Shown here: in pieces, positions 8,410 through 16,924 of the stretch
Layout of the letters: every line of letters starts with the position of its first letter
Position numbering within the stretch: the first letter of the stretch is position 1
Assembly (NCBI GenBank): GCA_002398565.1
Contig: DGZP01000093.1
Location: 1 to 33,442, forward strand
DNA length: 33,442 bases
Reading direction: 5' to 3'
Source: Proteiniphilum sp. UBA4977
GTDB taxonomy: Bacteria; Bacteroidota; Bacteroidia; Bacteroidales; Dysgonomonadaceae
Notes under the pieces: model-generated
Database searches by the model: none
What the model saw: the letters and a program-made list of their open reading frames with translations, nothing else
What the model was told of the DNA's origin: nothing
Position numbers and translations under genes: made by a program

Positions 8410-9771
8410 CTACTCTCTATTGAGCCATGGCGCCGGATTTAGTTTGGTTGTCTTCTGCCACAACTGGAAATGCATGGCGGAGACATTGGTATCGGGATCG
8501 GTGAAAATGCGTCCCAATGATTGTCCTGTTTTCACTTTATCGCCCTGCTTTACAAACAAATCGTAGATATTGGCATAAAAGGTGTAATATTCACCATGCC
8601 GTACAATGACACATGTATTTGAGCCAGGAAAAGAGAATACCTTTGACACCTCTCCATCAAAAACGGTCCGGATGCTGGCTCCTTTCTGCGCTTGAATGTC
8701 TATCCCGTTGCTGTTAGTCGTCACGTTCCACTCGTTGTGTTTTTTGGCACCGAAGTTACCCACAATCGAAGCTGTACCGGTGACCGGTAATGGTAGTTTA
8801 CCTTTGTTGGCAGCAAAATTCTTCGACAAATTAAATGTTTCATCGGTGCTCTTGCTCCTGTCTGCTTCTATGCGGGGCGCAGGGGTAGTGGTACGGGAAG
8901 CCTCCTTCTCTCCGGAAGATGAAATTGTTTCTTCTGTTTTCCTGCTACTTTCAGTTTCACGTGGCGTCCTGGCATCCTGTTCGGCAGCTTTCCTGCGACG
9001 TTCCATCTCCTCGGCCCGTCTTTTGACCTCTGCCTCCCTCTCCTGCCGTGCCACCTCTTCTGCAATCAGCTTTTCAATCTGGTTATACAGCTGGTTCGCC
9101 TGGTTTTGCTTTTCCTGTAACGTTTTTTGAAGTTGCCTTTGTTGTCCTCTGGCAGCAGTCATCTCAGACTGCTTTGTTTTTTCTTCGCTCTGTAACCGTT
9201 GCTGTTCAGCCTGCAGTGCAGATAAGGCTTTCTCTTTATCGGACTTTGCTTTCACCAACGCTTCTTTTCTGACGGCAATTTCTGCATTTTGCTTCCTTAT
9301 TTCTTCAGCCTGCGACTTTTGCCACTTCGAATATTCGCGCAGGTATTGCATTCTACGCAACGACTCACCCAAAGATTTTCCTGAGAAGATGAAGAATAAT
9401 TTGTTCCGGCTCACATTGTGTTTCAGCATCCCCTGTATGGCATTGGCATAATTCTCCTGTTTTTGTTTCAACTCTTTGTTGAGCCGTTCAATTTCAGCTT
9501 CCAGCCGCAACTCTTCCTGTTGCAGCGCCGTTATCTCCTTCCTCTGGGCATTAATAAGTTCTTTGCGGGAAGATATCTGTTTATTAATAAGATTAATACG
9601 ATCAAGAATGGAAGTCGTCTGATTTCTGACGTCGAGATACAGTCTGTTCGTGTTCTTTATCTCTTCCTGCAACGCCTGTTGTTGTTTTTGCAAACGCTCA
9701 ATCTGCGGAGTTTGAGAATTTGAAAGAAAAACCGTTGCAATACAAAGAAAAATGATAAAAAGCCGTTTCAT
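8410..9771 (-). CDS. EnvC-like murein hydrolase activator with degenerate M23/LytM domain
   Basis: The 453-residue protein has a signal peptide (1-20), a long Glu/Gln/Lys/Arg-rich coiled coil (about 22-265), a Ser/Thr/Glu-rich linker and a C-terminal LytM domain (about 330-453). The domain has lost key peptidase residues. The first zinc His of the HxGxD motif is Ser354 (Asp358 is kept), the His of the YAH motif is Asn401, and the first His of the final HxH is Ala432 (His434 is kept). This is the pattern of EnvC-type proteins, which do not cut peptidoglycan but activate amidases during cell separation. It follows the DUF4292 gene by 76 bases in a dut-TPR-DUF4292-EnvC row that I recall as common in Bacteroidales. 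Confidence 0.9.
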   Translation of the reverse strand: MKRLFIIFLCIATVFLSNSQTPQIERLQKQQQALQEEIKNTNRLYLDVRNQTTSILDRINLINKQISSRKELINAQRKEITALQQEELRLEAEIERLNKELKQKQENYANAIQGMLKHNVSRNKLFFIFSGKSLGESLRRMQYLREYSKWQKSQAEEIRKQNAEIAVRKEALVKAKSDKEKALSALQAEQQRLQSEEKTKQSEMTAARGQQRQLQKTLQEKQNQANQLYNQIEKLIAEEVARQEREAEVKRRAEEMERRRKAAEQDARTPRETESSRKTEETISSSGEKEASRTTTPAPRIEADRSKSTDETFNLSKNFAANKGKLPLPVTGTASIVGNFGAKKHNEWNVTTNSNGIDIQAQKGASIRTVFDGEVSKVFSFPGSNTCVIVRHGEYYTFYANIYDLFVKQGDKVKTGQSLGRIFTDPDTNVSAMHFQLWQKTTKLNPAPWLNRE

Positions 9772-9847
9772 ACGATTGTTTTATTCTGAAAACGATGGGC
9801 AACTGAGGGAAACAACTTCCTCTGTGACAGGGGTCGTCATATTCATT

Positions 9848-10687
9848 CTATTTGTTTCCGGAAAAAATTTTAACTATTTCGTCGACAGTAGTTTTCGTAT
9901 ATCCCGCTGGTACGCTCATAGTCAGCTGAAGTGGCTCATTGGTGACAATATCTGAGAAAAGCAGCTCTGCATTCACTTTGCGCGATGATGAAGAGAGAGT
10001 TATATTCATTTTACTGGGAAAAACAAGATCATTTTTTGCAGTGAAATTATGATAACCCCACTGTAATGATTGTTTTTTCTGTGACTGCATCAGATGAGTA
10101 AAGGTAATGCGGTCGTCCCCGTTTACCGTAAAGGAATAATCGATTCCCGATTCAGCATCCTTGGAGGTCATGTAATAGCATAGATCGGAAGTCCTGGTGT
10201 AGTTGAATTTCCTGTAATCGGGCAATTCGGGCTGATTCTTTCCCGACACAAAAAGTGCATTTGTGAACACCGACTGCATGGTGTAAAAATCGAAACCCAC
10301 GGGATATGTCTCTTTCAAGGATACAATAGACTCCATTACATAGCGTTTGTTCATCCTGTCTACCACCATCATCGTATCGGGATTGATATAAAAACGAAAC
10401 ATCTCCACCCCGAAAAGTGGTTGTACGGAAATCTGTAATGCCCTGTCTTTTACAATGCGGATATTCGCCCTTGAATTGAGTGATTTTGTACCGTTGGTGA
10501 GATTCACATTCAGCTTCGCACTAAATGTATTATACTTAAATTCGCTGGTAATAATATCATTAAAAAGCTGGTTATGTGCCTTTTCCTCCACGGGAGATGT
10601 AGAATAAACCATCTGCTGCCGGGATTTACAAGCAGTGAAAAAAAGGCCTGATAAAAGGCAGATGAATAAAATCTGTTTGTAACGCAT
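9848..10687 (-). CDS. DUF4292 family lipoprotein
   Basis: This 279-residue protein has a signal peptide with lipobox FTAC and lipid-anchored Cys20. The mature part resembles the DUF4292 family of Bacteroidota envelope proteins: a beta-rich domain with AKLNVNLTNGTKSLNSRANI, ALQISVQPLFGVEMFRFYIN and a C-terminal PAGYTK. The overall shape recalls LolA/LolB-like lipoprotein carriers, but I cannot prove this. No acidic export signal follows the cysteine (CKSRQQ), so it probably faces the periplasm. It lies between the TPR gene (38-base gap) and the EnvC-like gene, suggesting a role in the cell envelope. Molecular function is unknown. Confidence 0.85.
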   Translation of the reverse strand: MRYKQILFICLLSGLFFTACKSRQQMVYSTSPVEEKAHNQLFNDIITSEFKYNTFSAKLNVNLTNGTKSLNSRANIRIVKDRALQISVQPLFGVEMFRFYINPDTMMVVDRMNKRYVMESIVSLKETYPVGFDFYTMQSVFTNALFVSGKNQPELPDYRKFNYTRTSDLCYYMTSKDAESGIDYSFTVNGDDRITFTHLMQSQKKQSLQWGYHNFTAKNDLVFPSKMNITLSSSSRKVNAELLFSDIVTNEPLQLTMSVPAGYTKTTVDEIVKIFSGNK

Positions 10688-10725
10688 GACGCTAATTGTG
10701 AATTAGTTATTTATTATGGGAATAC

Positions 10726-12477
10726 CTACAGTGTACCCGTTTCAATTTTTCTATCCAAGGTGTCGGAATCGCTCTCCAGCTCCCTTGCTTTTTTCCATTG
10801 CTCCAGTGCTTTCTCCTTATCTCCTGTCCGGTAAAGGATATCACCATAATGCTCAAGCACATCGGCCGAAGGATTTTCCTTACTGTACTCAATGGCTTTC
10901 TCAATATAAATTTTAGCCATGAAGTATGAACCCTGCTCATACAATACCCAACCATAGGTATCGAGAAAAGTGGGATTCATTGGTTCAGCCTTAATAGTGA
11001 TACCACTCATTTGTTCGGCTTTATCGAGATCCTTCTTTTCCAATGACAGATAATAACTGTAATTGTTTAAAACGGACAGATTCTGAGGGTTCAATTTTAA
11101 CGCTTTTTCGTAACTTTGAAATGCGGTCTCTTTATTTCCCAGAAAGTAGTTCAGATCTCCTATCTGCCCATGAAAGTCCGACTCCAGCAAAGGATTGCTG
11201 ATGACTGCCTGCTTCAGTCCCTCTTCAAACACGCGCAGTGCCTCCTTGTAATTTTTTTGCTGATAATATGAGGCTCCCAGATAAAAATAAAACTGAGGTT
11301 CCTGAGGAAGATGTTTCAGGGCCTCGGTCGTTATTTCCCTGACCCTATCCATATTTTCCTTCTGCAGAATAATCCGGAGCATCTGGTCATAGCCGGCGGG
11401 ATCGTCAGGATTATCTTTTGTATAAATCTCGAACTGTTTCATTGCACCGGTCGTATCATTCTGCAACATCAGTACATTCCCGTATATCATGTTCAGCTGC
11501 GTATTGTTGGGATATTGTTCGAAAAGTTTATGAAATAAGGAATTGGCTTGTTTGAGATCTTCCTTTCGCTGTTGCAAAACTCCCAGGTACCGTGTGAGGA
11601 GTTGCAACTTGGTCTCTACATCGAGTGAAGTACCGGTGATGGCTTGCTGCAATTCGCTTTGTGCCGCCGTTTTATTGTCTGTTTTTTCGTAATAGTTGAC
11701 CATGGAAAGGATAAGTGCCGGATAATTCCGGTCGATCCGACCTGCCTGCTCGTAATACTGAAGTGCCTTATCAGACTGATTATCCTCAAGATAAAGGTCA
11801 CCCATGAGAATAAGATATCTAGGATCTGCAGGATTCTTATTTATTATCTGCTGAATTTCCCCGAAAGCCTGTTCCTTGTTGTTCATCAGTGAATAAAGGC
11901 GGTATTTATTCAACGTGATTCCTTCTGATATCCCTATGCTCCTTTCCAGTGTATCAAGTATATCTATGGCCTTCTGAAGCTCGCCGTTATCGGCGTAGGC
12001 ATTCGCCAGCTCAAACTGAAGTTCGGGTTTATCGGTATGTCGCTCGGCCAGCGCAGAATAAATGTCTACTACCTCCTGCTTTAAGCCGAGTTCCTTGCTC
12101 AGACCAGCTAACATCATGTTATAGTAATAGTTGGAAGCATCGTAATGTACCGCTTTCCGGAGAAACGCCAGAGCTTTATTTTTCTCCTGCAGGAGATTGT
12201 AGAAGGTACCTAGTTCCACCAGCACATTGGCATTGGTAGAATCCAGCGCATAACAATGCTGAAAGAGATCCATTGCCTCATCGTAACGTCCCTGTGCCTT
12301 GGCATTCAAAGCATCATAGAAAAAAAAATCGAATTTGCGCCTCTCTTCCTCGCTGAGGGATAACGCTGCCGTATCCTGCTGTGCCGACACTTTCAGAGGT
12401 ATGAGTGCTGCAGCCGCGAGAAGACAAAACGACAATAAAGAGAATAGTTGTCTGTGAAATACGTTAGTATAGATCAT
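10726..12477 (-). CDS. Exported tetratricopeptide-repeat (TPR) protein
   Basis: The preferred start is the ATG at 12477, giving 583 residues that begin with a clear signal peptide (MIYTNVFHRQLFSLLSFCLL, cleavage probably after VSAQ). The frame stays open upstream into dut, but that extension is Arg/Lys-rich and would bury the signal. From about residue 40 to 570 the protein is a series of 34-residue TPR helices, seen as repeated patterns such as ALQYYEQAGRIDRNYPALI, AFQSYEKALKLNPQNLSVLN and PTFLDTYGWVLYEQGSY. TPR proteins act as binding scaffolds, here in the periplasm or at the outer membrane. It is 17 bases downstream of dut and 38 bases before the DUF4292 gene, so the three form one operon. 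The partner is unknown. Confidence 0.9.
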   Translation of the reverse strand: MIYTNVFHRQLFSLLSFCLLAAAALIPLKVSAQQDTAALSLSEEERRKFDFFFYDALNAKAQGRYDEAMDLFQHCYALDSTNANVLVELGTFYNLLQEKNKALAFLRKAVHYDASNYYYNMMLAGLSKELGLKQEVVDIYSALAERHTDKPELQFELANAYADNGELQKAIDILDTLERSIGISEGITLNKYRLYSLMNNKEQAFGEIQQIINKNPADPRYLILMGDLYLEDNQSDKALQYYEQAGRIDRNYPALILSMVNYYEKTDNKTAAQSELQQAITGTSLDVETKLQLLTRYLGVLQQRKEDLKQANSLFHKLFEQYPNNTQLNMIYGNVLMLQNDTTGAMKQFEIYTKDNPDDPAGYDQMLRIILQKENMDRVREITTEALKHLPQEPQFYFYLGASYYQQKNYKEALRVFEEGLKQAVISNPLLESDFHGQIGDLNYFLGNKETAFQSYEKALKLNPQNLSVLNNYSYYLSLEKKDLDKAEQMSGITIKAEPMNPTFLDTYGWVLYEQGSYFMAKIYIEKAIEYSKENPSADVLEHYGDILYRTGDKEKALEQWKKARELESDSDTLDRKIETGTL

Positions 12478-12494
12478 TTTTGTTGATTCGGTTA

Positions 12495-12929
12495 TTATTT
12501 TTTGCCGGTATGTCCAAACCCGCCGGCGCCCCTTTCCGTTTGTTCCAACGAGTCGGCCTGCTCCCATTCCACAGTTATATGCTGTGCGATAACCATCTGA
12601 CAGATACGTTCCCCATCGTTGACTACGAAGTCTTCATTCGAGAGGTTGACCAGGATGACCCTGATCTCACCCCGGTAGTCCGCATCAATGGTTCCCGGTG
12701 CATTCACGATACCAATTCCGTGCTTTATTGCCAGGCCGCTGCGCGGGCGGATTTGCGCCTCATATCCGACAGGCAGTTCGATATAAATACCGGTGGGAAT
12801 CAATGCCCGTTCGAGTGGCTTCAGCACCACCGGTTCTGCAAGGTTTGCACGTAAATCCATACCTGCAGAATGAACGGTTGCATATTGCGGCAGGGGATGT
12901 TCTGACAAATTGACTATTCTGATCTTCAT
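12495..12929 (-). CDS. dut: Deoxyuridine 5'-triphosphate nucleotidohydrolase (dUTPase)
   Basis: This 144-residue cytoplasmic enzyme converts dUTP to dUMP and pyrophosphate, keeping uracil out of DNA and supplying dUMP for thymidylate synthesis. All five trimeric-dUTPase motifs are present in order: SAGMDL, PRSGLA, GTIDADYRGEI (with the catalytic Asp and uracil-binding Tyr), GERICQMV and the C-terminal RGAGGFGHTG. The last motif has His where Escherichia coli has Ser, which I believe is common in Bacteroidota. The length is normal for the family. It is the first gene of the minus-strand row dut-TPR-DUF4292-EnvC and is divergent from the unknown gene at 13085. No clear TAnnTTTG element was found for it. 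Confidence 0.97.
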   Translation of the reverse strand: MKIRIVNLSEHPLPQYATVHSAGMDLRANLAEPVVLKPLERALIPTGIYIELPVGYEAQIRPRSGLAIKHGIGIVNAPGTIDADYRGEIRVILVNLSNEDFVVNDGERICQMVIAQHITVEWEQADSLEQTERGAGGFGHTGKK

Positions 12930-13071
12930 TGGAGGAGTCTCTTCAGTTTGATGATGCGAATTTATACAATTCCGAGGAATAAAGGGTCAAATTGATGAAA
13001 TTTAAGCAAATCAGGAACGACAGCAAAGAATATTTTGACAGATCCCCTTTCGTGAACTGCAAAAAATATCA

Positions 13072-13079
13072 TATCTTTG
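13072..13079 (+). promoter_or_regulatory. Candidate Bacteroidota promoter (-7) directly in front of the 13085 start
   Basis: TATCTTTG matches TAnnTTTG exactly. A TTTC lies at 13048-13051, 20 bases upstream, which fits a weak -33 element. The element ends only 5 bases before the ATG at 13085, so the transcript would be leaderless or nearly so if this ATG is used. Confidence 0.55.
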
Positions 13080-13084
13080 CATAT

Positions 13085-13810
13085 ATGAGCGAACAGGACG
13101 ATCTACTGGCCAAATTACGACAAACGCTGAACGAACAGGGAATAGACACGTTTCACATCCTCGAGGATCTGGTACCTATTGAGGAACAGATGGACTATTT
13201 CCGGTATTTCGACCGGTTACGAAGGGAGAATAACCCCTTTGTACGTGATGAGGAAGTAGCAGTATTGTTTTCACCCAATGAATCGATTGAACGTAAGAAG
13301 CGAAGTCTGACACTACTGGCTTCAATTCCCGACGTGGGCGCATACCGCTCCATAGAGACTTATCACAGTAGTCCGCTGGAACCCGAATTGTCCCACTGGT
13401 CCTCCATGGCGCTGGTCAGCAGCCGGATTGTGCTGAGCTCAGACTTGTCGGGACATCAGCAGGTTTATATTTCCTCCGGATTGGGAGGTCATGACAAGAA
13501 ACTTCGTTTTTTTTCCCTCTTCACAACCCAGGACAGACAGTTTTTTTCGGATCTGCAGAAAGAAATTGTGGAACGCGAATTCTCATTTCAACTGCAACAG
13601 GCCGAAATCGTAATTGAGAAGTTTGAAATAAAAGATAATTATTTCACCATACTGATGCTTTTCTCTTTCGAGAAAGATGCAAAATCGAGTCTGAACGCCG
13701 CTGTCACAGAATGTAACCAATATGGTAATTTTCTGGATTCCCGGTTTCTCTTCACGAATGTAAAGGTATTAACTGAAAAAGAAATAGCCCATTTACTGGA
13801 GAAAAAGTAA
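13085..13810 (+). CDS. Conserved-looking protein of unknown function
   Basis: From the ATG at 13085 this encodes 241 residues beginning MSEQDDLLAKLRQTLNEQGI. The frame is open upstream to an ATG at 12992, but the extra residues would run through the promoter-like TATCTTTG, so the shorter form is preferred. There is no signal peptide or membrane segment, so it is probably cytoplasmic. The N terminus is acidic and helical; the rest mixes beta-like stretches (SSRIVLSSDLSGHQQVYISS, DNYFTILMLFSFE). I do not recognise a domain or catalytic motif. It is followed after 29 bases by the PUL regulator and could be co-transcribed with it, though it is divergent from dut and may instead be a housekeeping gene. 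Confidence 0.75.
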   Translation: MSEQDDLLAKLRQTLNEQGIDTFHILEDLVPIEEQMDYFRYFDRLRRENNPFVRDEEVAVLFSPNESIERKKRSLTLLASIPDVGAYRSIETYHSSPLEPELSHWSSMALVSSRIVLSSDLSGHQQVYISSGLGGHDKKLRFFSLFTTQDRQFFSDLQKEIVEREFSFQLQQAEIVIEKFEIKDNYFTILMLFSFEKDAKSSLNAAVTECNQYGNFLDSRFLFTNVKVLTEKEIAHLLEKK

Positions 13811-13839
13811 ACCATCTGTTCCACCGTATTTCCGGCATC

Positions 13840-16722
13840 ATGAGGCAATCAGCCAGTAAAAAATATTTTTGCACGGCACTCATCACCGTTATGCTCACCG
13901 CGCTCAGCCTCACGGGCCGTGCACAGGAGATCCCCTTCATACCTCCCGTTTATAACTATACGACTGGCAATTACAAGGCAGGGAACCAGAACTGGGCTGT
14001 TGCACAGGGGAGCAACGGCGTAATCTATGTAGGGAATAACAACGGACTGCTAAGTTTTGAGGGGATAAACTGGAAACTGCACAAGCTACCAAACAATCTT
14101 TCCGTAAAATCAATTTATATCGATTCGGACGCTTCACCTGAACGCATTTACGTGGGTTCATTCGAAGAGTTCGGGTATTTTGAGTACGACGAAAAAAATC
14201 AACTTATTTACCACTCTGTCAAAAGTCTGGTAAAAGATTACACGTTTCACAACGATGAAATATGGACAATTCATCCCTTCAAGGGCAATATCTACTTCCA
14301 GTCGTTTTCAGCTGTTTTCGCCTATGACGGGAAGAAGGTAACCACACTGAGCCCTCATCCGGCAGTGTTGTATTTCTTCCCCGTAGGCGATGACATGTTT
14401 GCACAGTTAATCAACAACGATTTCTATCGTTTCGACGGAGACAAGTTTCACCACATTCTGACACGTGATCAGCTTAAAGATGACAATGTGGTGGCGGTCT
14501 TACCTTTCGATGATGAATACCTACTGATAACATCTAAAAGCGGCCTCTACCGGTTTTCAGAGGATACACAGACACTTACCCCCTGGAAAACATCCATAGA
14601 GCCGGACTTAACGGGAGCCATCATCAACCGGGCCATTTTTTCGGCCAATGAACAATATATATTCGGAACACTCAACAGCGGGCTCTACGCCGTTGACAGG
14701 AAAGGGAACAAACTGTGGCATGTCAGCCGGAGCAGCGGACTGAACAATAATACCATATTGGCTTTATACAGCGACAGAGAACACAACATCTGGGTAGCCC
14801 TCGACAACGGCATCTCATACATTCGAACCCAATCGCCTTTTACTATTTTTGAACCTAACGATGTACAGATAGGTTTGGTAGAGGATATCCTTTTCCATCG
14901 GAACAACCTCTATGTGGCCACAAACCAGGGAATTTATCATTATTCAGAAGCTGAGAAAAACTTCTTTCGCCTGCCAGAGTTCGATACTCAGGCATGGTTC
15001 ATCAGAACTTTCGGGAATCAGATCTTCGTCGGTCACAATTTGGGTACTTCACTTCTTGAGAACGGCAAGGAAAAAGTGATTCCGGAAGCCCAGACCGGCG
15101 GGATGGATATAAAACAGGCAGTCATCAACGGGAAAAATGTTCTTCTTGAATCAACATATACCTCATTGTACATATATACCCAGACTTTGGCCGGCAAGTG
15201 GATTTTCAGCCACCGGGCAGAAGGATTCCTGGACCTTATCAAAAACCTTGAGCCAGACCACACCGGAAACATCTGGGCCGGACACATGTACAAGGGAGTC
15301 TATCGTTTACGGCTCGACAATGCACTTCGAAAAGTCGTGGAGATTGAAAATTACCAGTCGCTCGATAGTGCGAAAACAGCACTACCCGATCCTGTAAAGG
15401 TAATGAAACTGAAAGGACGTATCGTGTTTACCGACGGGAACCGTTTTTACACTTATGACGACATACACGGAAAAATTATTCCGTATGACTTGTTAAACAG
15501 GTATCTGCCCGATTTTGCCGATACCTACCGGATTGTCTCCATAAACGATACGCTACACTGGTTCATCCGCAACACAGAGTATGCCCTGGTATCTTCCTCC
15601 GGAGACACATACAGGCTGGTCGATCGCATACCTTACAGCATTCTTAACAATCCTCCCAACATGGGACGAGCCAATGTGTATGTGGCCGATGAACAGACTA
15701 CCTATTTCTGTCTGAATGGGGGTATAGGAAGATATATTTTTACTGAAGGGCCAAAACAAAAAAGAAGCACCTTATACCTCTCGTCAGCAGAGTATTATGA
15801 CAGAAAAAATGACCAAACCTCCTATCTTGATCCACGAAAAAAAGCAATTATTGCTTATCAGCATAACGACGTTGGTTTTCAGTTTATGTATCCCGAATAT
15901 TCTAAAAATGTATTCAGGGTAGAATGTTTTTTAGACGGCTACGATAGCAGATGGGTAAATACAGCCGAGGATCTTTCCATATCCTACAATAACCTGCCGG
16001 CCGGTGAGTATATCATGAAGGCACGTGTACGGGATAATTCAGGAGCGGTACTATCCACGGTCGGTTTTACCTTCCGGATTAAAAATCCATGGTATAAAAC
16101 CTGGTGGGCATATCTCTCCTATGTCTTGTTCATCTTATTTATCACCGTTCTTCTCATTGAAAATCATGTACAAAAAGTAGTCGAAAGAAAAAACAAACTT
16201 TTTTCTGAACAGGAAAACCGGCGGCTCGCACAACTTGACAAACAGGAAAAAGAAATTACTGCACTGCGTAATGAGAAGCTGGAGTCGGATCTCACCTATA
16301 AAGGCAAGGAGCTGGCCAGCGCCACCATGATGATTATCAATCATACCGAATTTCTGAAAAATCTGCGTGCACGGATTCAATCCTGTATGCTGACAGGCAA
16401 AATCAACCGCAGCGAAGGAAATGAGTTGGTGACAATGATTGGAGAAAACTTATCGGAAGAGGATGCATGGATCGTCTTCCAGGAAAACTTCGACCTCATC
16501 CACAAAAATTTCTTCCGAAAGCTCAAGGAGAGATACCCCGCACTCACCCCATCAGATCTAAAACTTTGCACGCTACTCCGTTTGAACTACTCTTCCAAGG
16601 AGATTGCGGGGATGATGAACATCTCCATCCGGGGAGTAGAGGCTGCACGATACAGGCTACGAAAAAAGCTGGATCTCAACGAAGCCGAAAATCTGGTCGA
16701 TTTTATGATAAAATTCGAATAA
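13840..16722 (+). CDS. Membrane-spanning propeller sensor with C-terminal LuxR-like HTH (PUL regulator)
   Basis: The 960-residue protein has a signal peptide (1-29, ending GRAQ), a periplasmic propeller (about 40-650, with repeats such as GVIYVGNNNGLLSFEG and NIWVALDNGISYI), a Y_Y_Y-like domain (about 665-745), one membrane segment (about 756-776), a cytoplasmic coiled coil (about 780-830) and a C-terminal HTH (about 895-955, PSDLKLCTLLRLNYSSKEIA then RGVEAARYRLRKKL). It has no histidine kinase or receiver domain, so ligand binding outside must be passed to DNA binding directly in one chain. Its position just upstream of susC, on the same strand, makes it the likely activator of the PUL. The ATG at 13840 gives a complete signal peptide. 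Confidence 0.92.
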   Translation: MRQSASKKYFCTALITVMLTALSLTGRAQEIPFIPPVYNYTTGNYKAGNQNWAVAQGSNGVIYVGNNNGLLSFEGINWKLHKLPNNLSVKSIYIDSDASPERIYVGSFEEFGYFEYDEKNQLIYHSVKSLVKDYTFHNDEIWTIHPFKGNIYFQSFSAVFAYDGKKVTTLSPHPAVLYFFPVGDDMFAQLINNDFYRFDGDKFHHILTRDQLKDDNVVAVLPFDDEYLLITSKSGLYRFSEDTQTLTPWKTSIEPDLTGAIINRAIFSANEQYIFGTLNSGLYAVDRKGNKLWHVSRSSGLNNNTILALYSDREHNIWVALDNGISYIRTQSPFTIFEPNDVQIGLVEDILFHRNNLYVATNQGIYHYSEAEKNFFRLPEFDTQAWFIRTFGNQIFVGHNLGTSLLENGKEKVIPEAQTGGMDIKQAVINGKNVLLESTYTSLYIYTQTLAGKWIFSHRAEGFLDLIKNLEPDHTGNIWAGHMYKGVYRLRLDNALRKVVEIENYQSLDSAKTALPDPVKVMKLKGRIVFTDGNRFYTYDDIHGKIIPYDLLNRYLPDFADTYRIVSINDTLHWFIRNTEYALVSSSGDTYRLVDRIPYSILNNPPNMGRANVYVADEQTTYFCLNGGIGRYIFTEGPKQKRSTLYLSSAEYYDRKNDQTSYLDPRKKAIIAYQHNDVGFQFMYPEYSKNVFRVECFLDGYDSRWVNTAEDLSISYNNLPAGEYIMKARVRDNSGAVLSTVGFTFRIKNPWYKTWWAYLSYVLFILFITVLLIENHVQKVVERKNKLFSEQENRRLAQLDKQEKEITALRNEKLESDLTYKGKELASATMMIINHTEFLKNLRARIQSCMLTGKINRSEGNELVTMIGENLSEEDAWIVFQENFDLIHKNFFRKLKERYPALTPSDLKLCTLLRLNYSSKEIAGMMNISIRGVEAARYRLRKKLDLNEAENLVDFMIKFE

Positions 16723-16736
16723 ATGGCTACTGTACA

Positions 16737-16793
16737 CTTATCGACATGTTAATTCATAATAAATTAATAATCTGAAACTTTAACCTTATCGAC
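16737..16793 (+). repeat. Pair of direct repeats CTTATCGAC upstream of susC
   Basis: CTTATCGAC occurs at 16737-16745 and again at 16785-16793, with 48 bases from start to start, in the 202-base gap before susC. Such spaced repeats can be operator half-sites, here perhaps for the regulator encoded just upstream. The second copy ends 45 bases before the candidate -7 element. The remainder of the gap is AT-rich and holds no gene. Confidence 0.35.
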
Positions 16794-16837
16794 GTAGTAA
16801 AAAAGTATCCTTTAAAAACATGCTTTACAACATAAAG

Positions 16838-16845
16838 TATTTTTG
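16838..16845 (+). promoter_or_regulatory. Candidate -7 promoter element for the susC operon
   Basis: TATTTTTG matches TAnnTTTG. It lies 80 bases before the susC ATG at 16925, giving a leader of about 70 bases. A TTTA at 16811-16814 is the nearest -33 candidate but sits 23 bases away, slightly too far. A second, poorer AT-rich candidate lies near 16881-16890. Confidence 0.45.
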
Positions 16846-16924
16846 AAGAGGCAATATATTTTACAAGACGGAAAGCAATTTATTATTTTGTGTCGAAGAT
16901 TTTTTCAACAAAAATTATGAATCC

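Noticed and set aside
12478..12567. N-terminal extension of the TPR protein into dut
   Set aside because: The extra 30 residues are basic and overlap dut motifs, and the ATG at 12477 starts a normal signal peptide.
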